Assembly: GCF_014279795.1 (NCBI RefSeq)
Contig: NZ_CP047945.1
Location: 2,252,572-2,316,571, forward strand
Reading direction: 5' to 3'
From: Synechococcus sp. PROS-7-1
GTDB lineage: Bacteria; Cyanobacteriota; Cyanobacteriia; PCC-6307; Cyanobiaceae
DNA length: 64,000 nt
Shown: one piece after another, positions 37,908-45,705 of the stretch
How positions within the stretch are numbered: position 1 is the first letter of the stretch
How the letters are laid out: each line of letters starts with the position of its first letter
Translations under genes and position numbers: made by a program
The notes under the pieces: generated by a model
What the model saw: the letters and a program-made list of their open reading frames with translations, nothing else
The model's database searches: none
What the model was told of the DNA's origin: nothing

Positions 37908-38441
37908 ATGACCATCCGCGCCGTGCTCCGGCTTGGCCACCCGGCCCTGCGCCAACGAGCCCGTGAAATCCAGGACGAGGTGTTCGGAACCCAGCAGCTG
38001 CAAACACTGATCGACGACCTCCTCGAAACGAAAGCAGCCCGTTCCGGCGCCGGGCTGGCGGCACCGCAGATCGATGAGCCCTGGCGGGTGGTGGTGGTGG
38101 GCATGGGGGCCAACCCCCGTTACCCCCAAGCACCACCAGTGCCGGAGCGGGTGCTGATCAACCCAGAGATCACACCCCTGAGCGACGCAACCACCGCCGG
38201 CTGGGAAGGCTGCCTCAGTGTGCCCGGGCTGCGGGGCGAGGTGGTGCGCTGGCAGCGGATCCGCCTGACCTGGCGCGATCCAAACGGTGGCTCTCACCTC
38301 GAAGAGCTGGAAGGCTTCCATGCCCGTGTGGTGCAACACGAATGCGACCACCTCGATGGCGTGCTGTTCCCGGATCGGTTGCGCGATCCCACGGCCTTTG
38401 GCTTTGAAGCCGAACTGCAGTCGGATGGACGGATCCCCTGA
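37908..38441 (+). CDS. def: Peptide deformylase
   Basis: Def removes the formyl group from nascent proteins. The 177-residue product carries the three metal and active-site motifs: SGAGLAAPQID (GxGxAAxQ), WEGCLSVPGLRGEVVR (the Cys ligand) and VVQHECDHLDGVLF (HExxH, HECDH here). The ATG at 37908 starts at MTIRAVLRLGHPALRQ, as usual in the family; an ATG at 37878 would add ten residues. It is divergent from the TerB-like gene and convergent with mnmE, four bases before its stop. Confidence 0.95.
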   Translation: MTIRAVLRLGHPALRQRAREIQDEVFGTQQLQTLIDDLLETKAARSGAGLAAPQIDEPWRVVVVGMGANPRYPQAPPVPERVLINPEITPLSDATTAGWEGCLSVPGLRGEVVRWQRIRLTWRDPNGGSHLEELEGFHARVVQHECDHLDGVLFPDRLRDPTAFGFEAELQSDGRIP

Positions 38442-38445
38442 GCCG

Positions 38446-39828
38446 TCACTTACCGATGCAGAAACGGGAGAAGATCCGATCGAGCACCGATTCGGTGAGC
38501 TCCTCCCCGGTGATCTCACCAAGGCCGTGGATCGCCTGACGCAGATCGATCGTCCAGAAGTCCCAGGGCAAGCCGTCGGCCGCCACCTGCGCACTGCGGG
38601 CCAGGGCATCGGCTGCCTGCTGCGCCAAATCGCCCTGGCGCTGGTTGAGGGAGAGCAGCAGGGAGCCATCTGTGAGGGCTCCACAACGCTCCAATACGGC
38701 TTGCACAAGCTCAGCCTCCCCAGCTCCCGTACAAGCACTGAGACGAATGTCGGCAGCAGAGCCGCTGGACCCCGCGCGCGCATCTGTGCCAGCAAGATCC
38801 ACTTTGTTGCCCACCAGCAGGTAGGGCACCGCAGCGGGGATGCGTTGCCGAAGGGCCTCATCGTCTGGCGTCCAGCCCACACTCAGATCAAAGAGAAGCA
38901 GCACCAAATCCGCACTGGCCAGGGCGTCATGACTGCGGGCGATGCCGAGCTGCTCCACCGCATCGCTCGTCGCTCGGATACCAGCCGTATCGAGAAGGGT
39001 GATCGGCACTCCCTCCAGCACGATCTCGCTCTCCAACAGATCACGGGTGGTCCCGGGCAGATCGGTCACAATCGCCCGCTCCCGACGGCTGAGCCGATTA
39101 AGCAACGAGCTCTTGCCCACATTCGGGCGTCCCACCAGGGCCACCCGCAGCCCCTGGCGCAGAGCGACACCAACCTGTCCGTCCTTCACCAGCTGCTGCA
39201 ACTCACCACGCACCCTTTGCAACTCCTCGAGCAGAGCCGCTCCATCCAGCGGTGGTAGGTCCTCCTCGAAATCCACCCGGGCCTCCAGCTCGCTGAGCTG
39301 ATCCAACAGGCGTTCACGCAGTGCGGTGATCCGTTTCTGAATTCCCCCATCCACGCCGGCCATCGCCAACTGCGCAGCACGCTGACTGCGCGCCGCCACC
39401 AGATCACTGATGGCCTCCGCACGGGTGAGATCAAGACGACCGTTGAGCACAGCCCGCTGGCTGAACTCCCCCGGAAGCGCGCGACGCACCCCAGGCTGTT
39501 CCAACACTCTGGCCAGCACCCGTTGCACGGCGATCACACCCCCATGGCAATGGATCTCCACCACGTCTTCCCCCGTGAAACTGCGAGGCGCCAGCATCAA
39601 CAGCAGCAGCACCTCATCAATCCGCTCCTCGCCGTCAGCGGCGAGCACGTGGCCGTAAAGCACCCGATGGCTCTCCCAGGGCTGGTAGCCAGGAATGCGC
39701 GTCACGGCCTGCACAGCGGCCTTGGCCTGGGGACCGGAGAGACGGATCACGGCGATCCCGCCCTGCCCCGGGGCCACGGCGGTGGCAACCGCGGCAATCG
39801 TCTGCGCGTCTCGAATGATCTCCTGCAT
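38446..39828 (-). CDS. mnmE: tRNA modification GTPase MnmE
   Basis: MnmE (TrmE) with MnmG modifies U34 of certain tRNAs. The 460-residue protein has the folate-binding N-domain (QTIAAVATAVAPGQGGIAVIRLSG, DEVLLLLMLAPRSFTGEDVVEIHCHGG, LPGEFSQRAVLNGRLDLTRAEA), the inserted G domain with VALVGRPNVGKSSLLNRLSR, DLPGTTRD, LLDTAGIR and VGNKVDLAG, and the C-terminal FCIGK. The start at 39828 gives the usual N-terminus; 39840 adds four residues. It is complete. Confidence 0.97.
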   Translation of the reverse strand: MQEIIRDAQTIAAVATAVAPGQGGIAVIRLSGPQAKAAVQAVTRIPGYQPWESHRVLYGHVLAADGEERIDEVLLLLMLAPRSFTGEDVVEIHCHGGVIAVQRVLARVLEQPGVRRALPGEFSQRAVLNGRLDLTRAEAISDLVAARSQRAAQLAMAGVDGGIQKRITALRERLLDQLSELEARVDFEEDLPPLDGAALLEELQRVRGELQQLVKDGQVGVALRQGLRVALVGRPNVGKSSLLNRLSRRERAIVTDLPGTTRDLLESEIVLEGVPITLLDTAGIRATSDAVEQLGIARSHDALASADLVLLLFDLSVGWTPDDEALRQRIPAAVPYLLVGNKVDLAGTDARAGSSGSAADIRLSACTGAGEAELVQAVLERCGALTDGSLLLSLNQRQGDLAQQAADALARSAQVAADGLPWDFWTIDLRQAIHGLGEITGEELTESVLDRIFSRFCIGK

Positions 39829-39905
39829 CGAGCAGCTCACCAGGGCCTGCGCTCCTTCCTACGATCACACTCTCCTTCGCGGTGCAGGGACCGCAGTCGA
39901 CTCCC

Positions 39906-40355
39906 ATGGGCCGGATGCTGATGGAGGCACGCCAACGCGTGCAAGATGCCCTGCAGTGGCTGTGGCAACAGGAGGGCACACCTGGCCAGCGCGCCCGCGG
40001 ACTGGCTGCGGGGATCTTCTGCGGCTGCTTTCCGATCTTTGGCTTCCAGACCCTTCTGGGCATCGCCCTGGCCAGCGTGGTGCGCGGCAATCACCTTCTG
40101 GCCGCCGCCGGCACCTGGATCAGCAATCCTTTCACCTACGTGCCCCTCTACTGGTTCAACTTCAGAGTGGGATCGCTGGTGCTGGGTCCGGGGCGCCCCT
40201 GGCCAGGGTTCGACGCGGTGCGCCAGGAGGGCTTCAGCGATGTGGGCTGGAGCGTTCTCACCCGACTGCTGCTGGGCTCGGCCATCACCGGTGCGGTCTG
40301 CGCCGCACTGGGGTGGTGGTTGAGCCTGCGCTGGCTGCAGCGTGCAAAGCCATGA
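39906..40355 (+). CDS. DUF2062 membrane protein
   Basis: A 149-residue DUF2062 protein. A basic helical N-terminus (MEARQRVQDALQWLWQQEG) precedes ARGLAAGIFCGCFPIFGFQTLLGIALASVVRGNHLLAAAGTWISNPFTYVPLYWFNF, split here over the family's signature of a glycine-rich re-entrant helix pair and the NP motif. A last helix is LLLGSAITGAVCAALGWWL. Function is unknown for the family. I prefer the ATG at 39906 over a GTG at 39882. Its TGA overlaps the next ATG (ATGA), coupling it to the HExxH-type gene. Confidence 0.85.
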   Translation: MGRMLMEARQRVQDALQWLWQQEGTPGQRARGLAAGIFCGCFPIFGFQTLLGIALASVVRGNHLLAAAGTWISNPFTYVPLYWFNFRVGSLVLGPGRPWPGFDAVRQEGFSDVGWSVLTRLLLGSAITGAVCAALGWWLSLRWLQRAKP

Positions 40356-40813
40356 TCTTGGACGCCATGCTGCCGGCGGCCCTGGTCGCCTCAACACTGG
40401 CTCCCCAACCACTCGATCGACTCCCGGCTGATCTGAATCCTCTGATTCAGGCTTTGCAGAGCAAAGGGTTCAGCGTGCGCATCGCTCTGCCGCCGGTGCG
40501 CGGCAGCTATGGACTGTTCCAGGCCCAAAGCAAAACACTGTGGATTTCTCCACTCACCATTCCTTTGGGCATCGCGCGGCAGACCGTTCTGCATGAAGCC
40601 GTTCATGCGGTTCAGAGTTGCCCCAGCGGCAGGCTCACGCCCCTCGGCTGGTCAGCCCAGTTGAATCCTGTGGTGGAACGAGAAATCAGCGCCATCCTCC
40701 TACGCAGCTACCACCACGGCGACCGCGTGCTGGAACGGGAGGCCTTCATGCTGCAAGGCCAGCGGGATGCGGTTCCAAAACTTGTGAAAGCCATCCAGCA
40801 GCGCTGCAGCTGA
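40352..40813 (+). CDS. Small putative metalloprotease-like protein with HExxH motif
   Basis: A 153-residue protein easily missed because a longer frame from 39695 covers it. The N-terminus is hydrophobic (MILDAMLPAALVASTLAPQP), perhaps a signal peptide. Then come GFSVRIALPPVRGSYGLFQAQSKTLWISP and RQTVLHEAVHAVQSCPSG, where HEAVH fits the HExxH zinc signature. ERE residues downstream (NPVVEREISAILLRS and LEREAFMLQ) could give the third ligand. It is coupled to the DUF2062 gene by an ATGA overlap. The family is not recognised; peptidase activity is inference. Confidence 0.72.
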   Translation: MILDAMLPAALVASTLAPQPLDRLPADLNPLIQALQSKGFSVRIALPPVRGSYGLFQAQSKTLWISPLTIPLGIARQTVLHEAVHAVQSCPSGRLTPLGWSAQLNPVVEREISAILLRSYHHGDRVLEREAFMLQGQRDAVPKLVKAIQQRCS

Positions 40814-40821
40814 ACAGCAAC

Positions 40822-43155
40822 TCAACCCTGCCCCGTGCGGGCGATATCGAGCACATCCGCCATCGAACGGATCTGATCCATGGTGCGCTGCAACAAATCG
40901 GCCCCAGCCAGCTCCACGCGCAAATCGATCCGGGCTGGTTTGCCATACGTCGTTTTCACACGAGCATCGCTGACGTTGATCGCTCCATCTGAAAGGCGCA
41001 TCAGGATGTCTTTAAGGATGCCCACCCGGTCGATCACCTCGATGCGCAACTGCACCGGGAAGCGCTGTCCATTGCGAGCATTGGCTGGATTCCAACGCAC
41101 CGGCAGGCGCCGTTCGCTCGGGATCACCTCCACATTGGCGCACTCTTGCCTGTGAATGGTGATGCCATGGTTGCCGAGTGCCACCGTGCCCACAATCGCC
41201 TCACCAGGCAGAGGGCTGCAGCAACCGCCCAGGCGATAGTCAAGTCCCTCCACTCCGAGAATCGGCACGGCGCCGACATGGTCTTGCCGAACCGGCGCTG
41301 ATTCCGCCTGCTCCACAAGCTTGCGGGCCACGTCCTCATTGCTGAGGGGCTGGGTCTCCGCATCGGCTTGCAAACGGATTTCCTCCCGCAGTCGGTTGAG
41401 CACCTGATGGAGAGTGACGGCACCAAATCCAAGGGCCGCCAGCAGATCATCGGTGCAGTGCAGGTTGCAGCGTTCAGACACGCGGGTCATCGCTTCGCTG
41501 TTCAGCAGAGCATCAAAACCACTCCGCCCCAACTCGCGCTCGAGCAGCTCCTTGCCGCGTTGAATCGTTTCATCGCGATGGCTGCGCTTGTACCACTGAC
41601 GGATACGATTTCGTGCCGTTGGTGTGGCCACGAAGTTGAGCCAATCGAGGCTGGGATGGGCGGTTTTGCTCGTGAGGATGTTGACGAAGTCGCCGTTTTG
41701 CAGCGGTGTGGAGAGCGGACAGAGACGATCATTGATCCTCACGCCATGACAGTGATTACCAACCTCGGAGTGGATGCGATAAGCAAAGTCCACGGCCGTT
41801 GACCCCTTGCGCAAACCGAGAACATCACCCTTGGGGGTGAACACAAACACCTCCTCATCGAAGAGATCTTCCTTGATGGAAGCGAGGTAATCGTTGTGAT
41901 CATCGGAACCACCCTCCTGCTGCCAGTCGACCAGCTGCCTGAGCCAGTTGAAGCGTTCGGTGTCGCCCCCTGCGGCGGGTGAGCCTCCTTCCTTGTATTT
42001 CCAGTGGGCGGCAATCCCGAACTCCGACACCTGGTGCATCTCCAGGGTGCGGATCTGCACCTCGATCGGCCGATGCCGGCCAATCACTGCCGTGTGCAGC
42101 GACTGGTAGCCGTTGGGCTTGGGCAAACCGATGTAGTCCTTGAATCGGCCGGGGATCGGCCGGAAGGTGTCATGCACCACAGCCAGTGCCCGATAGCAAG
42201 CTTCCACACTTGGGGTGAGGATGCGCAGGGCCGCCACGTCGTAGATCTCGTGGAAGGCTTTCTGCTGCCGTTGCATCTTGGTCCAGATGCCGTAGAGGTG
42301 TTTGGGTCGTCCATTCACCTCGCAGTTCTCAAGGCCCGCCGCCGCCAAGCGGTCACGGAGCAGCTGCACGGTCACCCCTAGGCGCTCCTCCCGCTCGCTG
42401 CGTTTGGTGGCCACCTCCTGCTGCATCTCCCGGAAGGCCTCCGGCTCGAGCAGCTTGAACGAAAGGTCCTCCAGTTCCCACTTGAAGCGGCCGATCCCGA
42501 GGCGATTGGCCAATGGGGCATAGATCTCGCGGGTTTCTCGGGCGATGCGCTGCCGCTTCTCCTCACGTAAGGCCCCGAGGGTGCGCATGTTGTGGAGTCG
42601 ATCAGCCAGTTTCACCAGCACAACGCGGATGTCGCTGGCCATGGCCAGAAACATCTTGCGCAGATTTTCAGCCTGAGCCTCAGTGCGGTTGGTGAAATGC
42701 AGGCCTCCGAGCTTGGTGACGCCCTCCACCAGCTCCCTCACTTCCGGTCCGAAATGACTTTCCAGTTGCTCTGGGGTCACATCGGTGTCTTCCACCACAT
42801 CGTGGAGGAAGCCAGCAGCAATCACGCTGGCACTTGCACCGATATCGCGCAGCAGATCAGCCACCGCCACAGGGTGCACGATGTAAGGGTCACCGCTGGC
42901 GCGGAACTGCCCTTCGTGAAGCTGGAAAGCGAAATCGAAAGCCGCAGCCAGCAAGGCTTCGGAATCGGTCGGGCAGCTATGGCCAATCCCGGGGGGGACA
43001 TGGTTGATGCATTCGCGCAGCCAGTACGGCAGCTCGATGCCGTAATCGTCTGGAGAGCGGATCTGACGGTCGCGTAACGCCACCAAACCGCAAGCGGGGT
43101 GAGCTGATCGTTGGTCGATCGGCTGAACATCCGGTGCGGAGGTGGCGTTGAGCAT
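40822..43155 (-). CDS. spoT: Bifunctional (p)ppGpp synthetase/hydrolase
   Basis: A long RSH protein (777 residues) that makes and breaks the alarmone (p)ppGpp. Domains in order: HD hydrolase (IVHPVAVADLLRD, AGFLHDVVEDTDV, LVKLADRLHNMRTL), synthetase (YDVAALRILTPS, IPGRFKDYIGLPKPNGYQSLHT, VEVQ-type strand read IEVQIRTLEMH, AAHWKYKEGG), TGS (VFVFTPKGDVLGLRKGSTAVDFAY), a zinc-finger-type region (GCCSPLPGEAIVG) and a C-terminal ACT domain. Both HD and synthetase residues appear intact. An ATG at 43215 would extend it into the divergent ABC gene; I prefer 43155. Confidence 0.95.
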   Translation of the reverse strand: MLNATSAPDVQPIDQRSAHPACGLVALRDRQIRSPDDYGIELPYWLRECINHVPPGIGHSCPTDSEALLAAAFDFAFQLHEGQFRASGDPYIVHPVAVADLLRDIGASASVIAAGFLHDVVEDTDVTPEQLESHFGPEVRELVEGVTKLGGLHFTNRTEAQAENLRKMFLAMASDIRVVLVKLADRLHNMRTLGALREEKRQRIARETREIYAPLANRLGIGRFKWELEDLSFKLLEPEAFREMQQEVATKRSEREERLGVTVQLLRDRLAAAGLENCEVNGRPKHLYGIWTKMQRQQKAFHEIYDVAALRILTPSVEACYRALAVVHDTFRPIPGRFKDYIGLPKPNGYQSLHTAVIGRHRPIEVQIRTLEMHQVSEFGIAAHWKYKEGGSPAAGGDTERFNWLRQLVDWQQEGGSDDHNDYLASIKEDLFDEEVFVFTPKGDVLGLRKGSTAVDFAYRIHSEVGNHCHGVRINDRLCPLSTPLQNGDFVNILTSKTAHPSLDWLNFVATPTARNRIRQWYKRSHRDETIQRGKELLERELGRSGFDALLNSEAMTRVSERCNLHCTDDLLAALGFGAVTLHQVLNRLREEIRLQADAETQPLSNEDVARKLVEQAESAPVRQDHVGAVPILGVEGLDYRLGGCCSPLPGEAIVGTVALGNHGITIHRQECANVEVIPSERRLPVRWNPANARNGQRFPVQLRIEVIDRVGILKDILMRLSDGAINVSDARVKTTYGKPARIDLRVELAGADLLQRTMDQIRSMADVLDIARTGQG

Positions 43156-43213
43156 CCGTCCTGGCAGTTCAATCCATGGTATGTAGCCGTCAGCCCCAGC
43201 GCCTCCTTCTGCC

Positions 43214-44818
43214 ATGACCGCCGCACCTGGGGCCGTTCTGGAACTCCAACAGCTGCGCCTGCGTTACCCGGGCAGCCCCGCCTGGACCCTCGACGGCCTT
43301 GATCTACGCCTAGAAGCCGGGGAGCGGCTGGCGCTGGTGGGGCCTTCCGGCTGCGGCAAAAGCACCGTTGCCCGTGCAGCCATACAACTGCTGCCCCAGG
43401 GAAGCCGCTGCGAAGGAAGCCTGTCTCTTAATGGCCATGATCCGCGCCGCCTGGCGATCCCCGATCTGCGCGCACTCCGGGGAGACTCGGTCGGCCTGGT
43501 GTTCCAGGACCCGATGACCCGACTCAATCCCCTGATGACTGTGGGGGGGCATCTTCTGGACACCCTTAGGGCCCACCGGCCGGACATGGATGCTTTATCG
43601 AGGCGGCAACGGGCCGAAGAGCTGCTGGAACAGGTGGGCATCGGTGCTGAGCGCTTCAAGGCCTACCCCCACGAATTCAGCGGTGGCATGCGCCAGCGCC
43701 TGGCCATCGCCTTGGCCATTGTTCTGCGCCCTCCCCTGGTGATCGCTGATGAACCCACCACCAGCCTGGATGTGGCTGTGGCCGGTCAGGTGATGGCGGC
43801 CCTGCGCGACCTCTGTGATGACCTCGGCAGCGCCCTGCTGCTGATCACCCACGACCTGGCCATGGCCCACCGCTGGTGTGAACGCATGGCAGTGCTGGAC
43901 GGTGGAAAGGTGGCGGAAATCAATCGCAGCGACGTGGTGCTCACCTATCCGAGTTCGCGGGTGGGGCAGCGACTGCTGGCGGCGGCCCGTGCCCGGGAGG
44001 GGGGCGCAACCCCGGCAGCCCCTGCAGCCACCACCGTGCTGGATGTGCAGGAACTGCGCTGTTGGCACAACCTGGGGGGACCGCCCTGGGCCCCCAACTG
44101 GTTAAAGGCGGTTGATGGGGTCAGCTTTCAGCTGAAAGCAGGCGAAACCCTGGGAGTGGTGGGCGGATCAGGTTGCGGCAAAAGCACGCTCTGCCGCGCT
44201 CTGATGGGGTTGACACCCATTCGTGGTGGACGGGTGCAGCTGTTCGAACGGAACCTGCTGCTGTCCCGCGGACGGGACGCCAAAACGATGCGGCGCTCGA
44301 TCCAGATGGTGTTTCAGGACCCCCTGGCATGCCTCAATCCCGCGATGACGGTGGCAGATGCCATCGCCGATCCTCTGCTGATTCATGGCTTGGCCTCCCG
44401 TGCCTCGGCGAGGGAACGAGCCCGAGAGCTACTGGAACGGGTGGGGCTGGGACCAGCGGAACGTTTTCAGAACCGCCTGCCTCGCCAGCTGTCTGGGGGC
44501 CAACAGCAACGGGTGGCCATTGCCAGGGCGCTGGCCCTGGACCCCAAGGTGCTGATCTGCGATGAGAGCGTCAGCATGCTGGATGCGGAAATCCAAGCCG
44601 ACGTGCTGGCTCTGCTACGCCAACTGCAGCAGGAGCTGGGACTGGCGATGATCTTTGTTACCCACGATCTCTCGGTGGCCAGCGGCTTCTGTCACCGCCT
44701 GATCGTGCTGGATCGCGGCCACATCGTGGAGAGCGGTCCAGGTGATCAGCTGCTGAGCAACCCTCAGGCAGAGATCACGCGAACCCTGGTGGATGCCTGT
44801 CCGCGGCTGCCGGTCTAA
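43214..44818 (+). CDS. ABC transporter protein with two fused ATPase domains (peptide/nickel type)
   Basis: A 534-residue fusion of two oligopeptide-type ATPases, as in YejF/GsiA. Domain 1: Walker A GPSGCGKST (about residue 44), FQDPMTRLNPLMTVGGHL, signature FSGGMRQRLAIALAI, Walker B LVIADEPTTSLD. Domain 2: Walker A GGSGCGKST (about 320), FQDPLACLNPAMTVADAI, signature LSGGQQQRVAIARAL, Walker B VLICDESVSMLD, where the usual Pro is Ser. No permease or binding-protein gene is adjacent, so its partners are elsewhere. It is divergent from the RSH gene. Confidence 0.9.
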   Translation: MTAAPGAVLELQQLRLRYPGSPAWTLDGLDLRLEAGERLALVGPSGCGKSTVARAAIQLLPQGSRCEGSLSLNGHDPRRLAIPDLRALRGDSVGLVFQDPMTRLNPLMTVGGHLLDTLRAHRPDMDALSRRQRAEELLEQVGIGAERFKAYPHEFSGGMRQRLAIALAIVLRPPLVIADEPTTSLDVAVAGQVMAALRDLCDDLGSALLLITHDLAMAHRWCERMAVLDGGKVAEINRSDVVLTYPSSRVGQRLLAAARAREGGATPAAPAATTVLDVQELRCWHNLGGPPWAPNWLKAVDGVSFQLKAGETLGVVGGSGCGKSTLCRALMGLTPIRGGRVQLFERNLLLSRGRDAKTMRRSIQMVFQDPLACLNPAMTVADAIADPLLIHGLASRASARERARELLERVGLGPAERFQNRLPRQLSGGQQQRVAIARALALDPKVLICDESVSMLDAEIQADVLALLRQLQQELGLAMIFVTHDLSVASGFCHRLIVLDRGHIVESGPGDQLLSNPQAEITRTLVDACPRLPV

Positions 44819-44822
44819 CGCC

Positions 44823-45515
44823 ATGGTCGCTGGCACGTCCTTGACGAGTGATCTGGAGCGAGCGCGGTCGATCCGGGCACTGATCGCCGATCAGGATCTG
44901 TTGATCTGCCTGTATCCCCATCTGTTCGCTGTGAAACAGATGGCTCGACTAGCCGGCATGCACAGCCGACGGCAACGGGTGTTTGTTGAGAGCAGAGCCG
45001 ACGCGCTCAGCCACCTCGGAACCATGACCACGGTTCCTTGGATCCTGGTGTCCGAGCGCTTAAGCGATGGCTCGGGACTGACGCTGCTCAGCGACTGTCG
45101 ACGGCTCCTCCCCAGCCATCGCAATCTGCTGCTGCTCAACCGCCCCAGCGCTGACACCCTGAAGATCGCCCGCCAGCTTGCCGTTGATGCTCTGTTGGAT
45201 GAGCGCAGCGTGGAGAAGCGGTCGGGTGCACTGATTCAGGCGCTGACTGCCCTCAAGGAGGGTTCGCGCTACGAAGATCCAAGGCTGCAAGCCGACAATG
45301 AAGCGCCGTACACCAGCACCAAGACGCTTTCAGGCCGGCAACTCGAGATTCTCGCTCTGGTAGCGGAAGGTCTCAGCAATCGGGACATCGCCCAACAGCT
45401 GCTGATTTCGAGCAACACCGTGAGAGATCACCTGAGCGAGATCATGCTGCGACTGGAGGTGAACAACCGCGCCAGCGCGGTGTCATCGGCCCTGCGGCGA
45501 GGGCTGATGCCCTGA
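44823..45515 (+). CDS. LuxR-type regulator with a pseudo-receiver domain
   Basis: A 230-residue protein. The N-terminal ~150 residues follow a receiver fold (LLICLYPHLFAVKQMARLAG, VPWILVSERLSDGSGLTLLSDCR, NLLLLNRPSADTLKIARQLAVDALLDE). The phospho-acceptor position reads VSERLSDGSG, where TDxRLPDGSG is expected, so the Asp is replaced by Ser. The C-terminal HTH is canonical: LSGRQLEILALVAEGLSNRDIAQQLLISSNTVRDHL. It follows the ABC protein by four bases. It likely responds to something other than His-Asp phosphotransfer. Confidence 0.85.
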   Translation: MVAGTSLTSDLERARSIRALIADQDLLICLYPHLFAVKQMARLAGMHSRRQRVFVESRADALSHLGTMTTVPWILVSERLSDGSGLTLLSDCRRLLPSHRNLLLLNRPSADTLKIARQLAVDALLDERSVEKRSGALIQALTALKEGSRYEDPRLQADNEAPYTSTKTLSGRQLEILALVAEGLSNRDIAQQLLISSNTVRDHLSEIMLRLEVNNRASAVSSALRRGLMP

Positions 45516-45705
45516 ACCAAAAGCACGGAGTGCAAACCCCCCATTTGGAGGATGGTGAATCACGGCCTTGCAGATCTGAATAGGTGAGCCAAAAGACCGC
45601 ATTCAGTCCGCATCAAAGTTGCTTCTGGTCACACAGAATTTGCAGCCCGTTGCATTTGCTGCATCCCTTCTCGCTGGACTGAAACGGTTGCCTGCCCTTC
45701 AACCC
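45516..45705. other. Spacer upstream of the CBM2 gene, no gene seen
   Basis: About 190 bases with no convincing coding frame or RNA gene. An in-frame TTG at 45619 would extend the following CBM2 protein by 29 residues (including VAFAASLLAGL, mildly hydrophobic). I consider this a possible but weaker start because neither it nor the ATG has a clear ribosome-binding site. Confidence 0.5.

Noticed and set aside
39695-40351. Long plus-strand frame running through the mnmE start and the DUF2062 gene
   Set aside because: Only its last 153 codons (40352-40813) look like protein; the rest is another frame of DUF2062 and antisense of mnmE.
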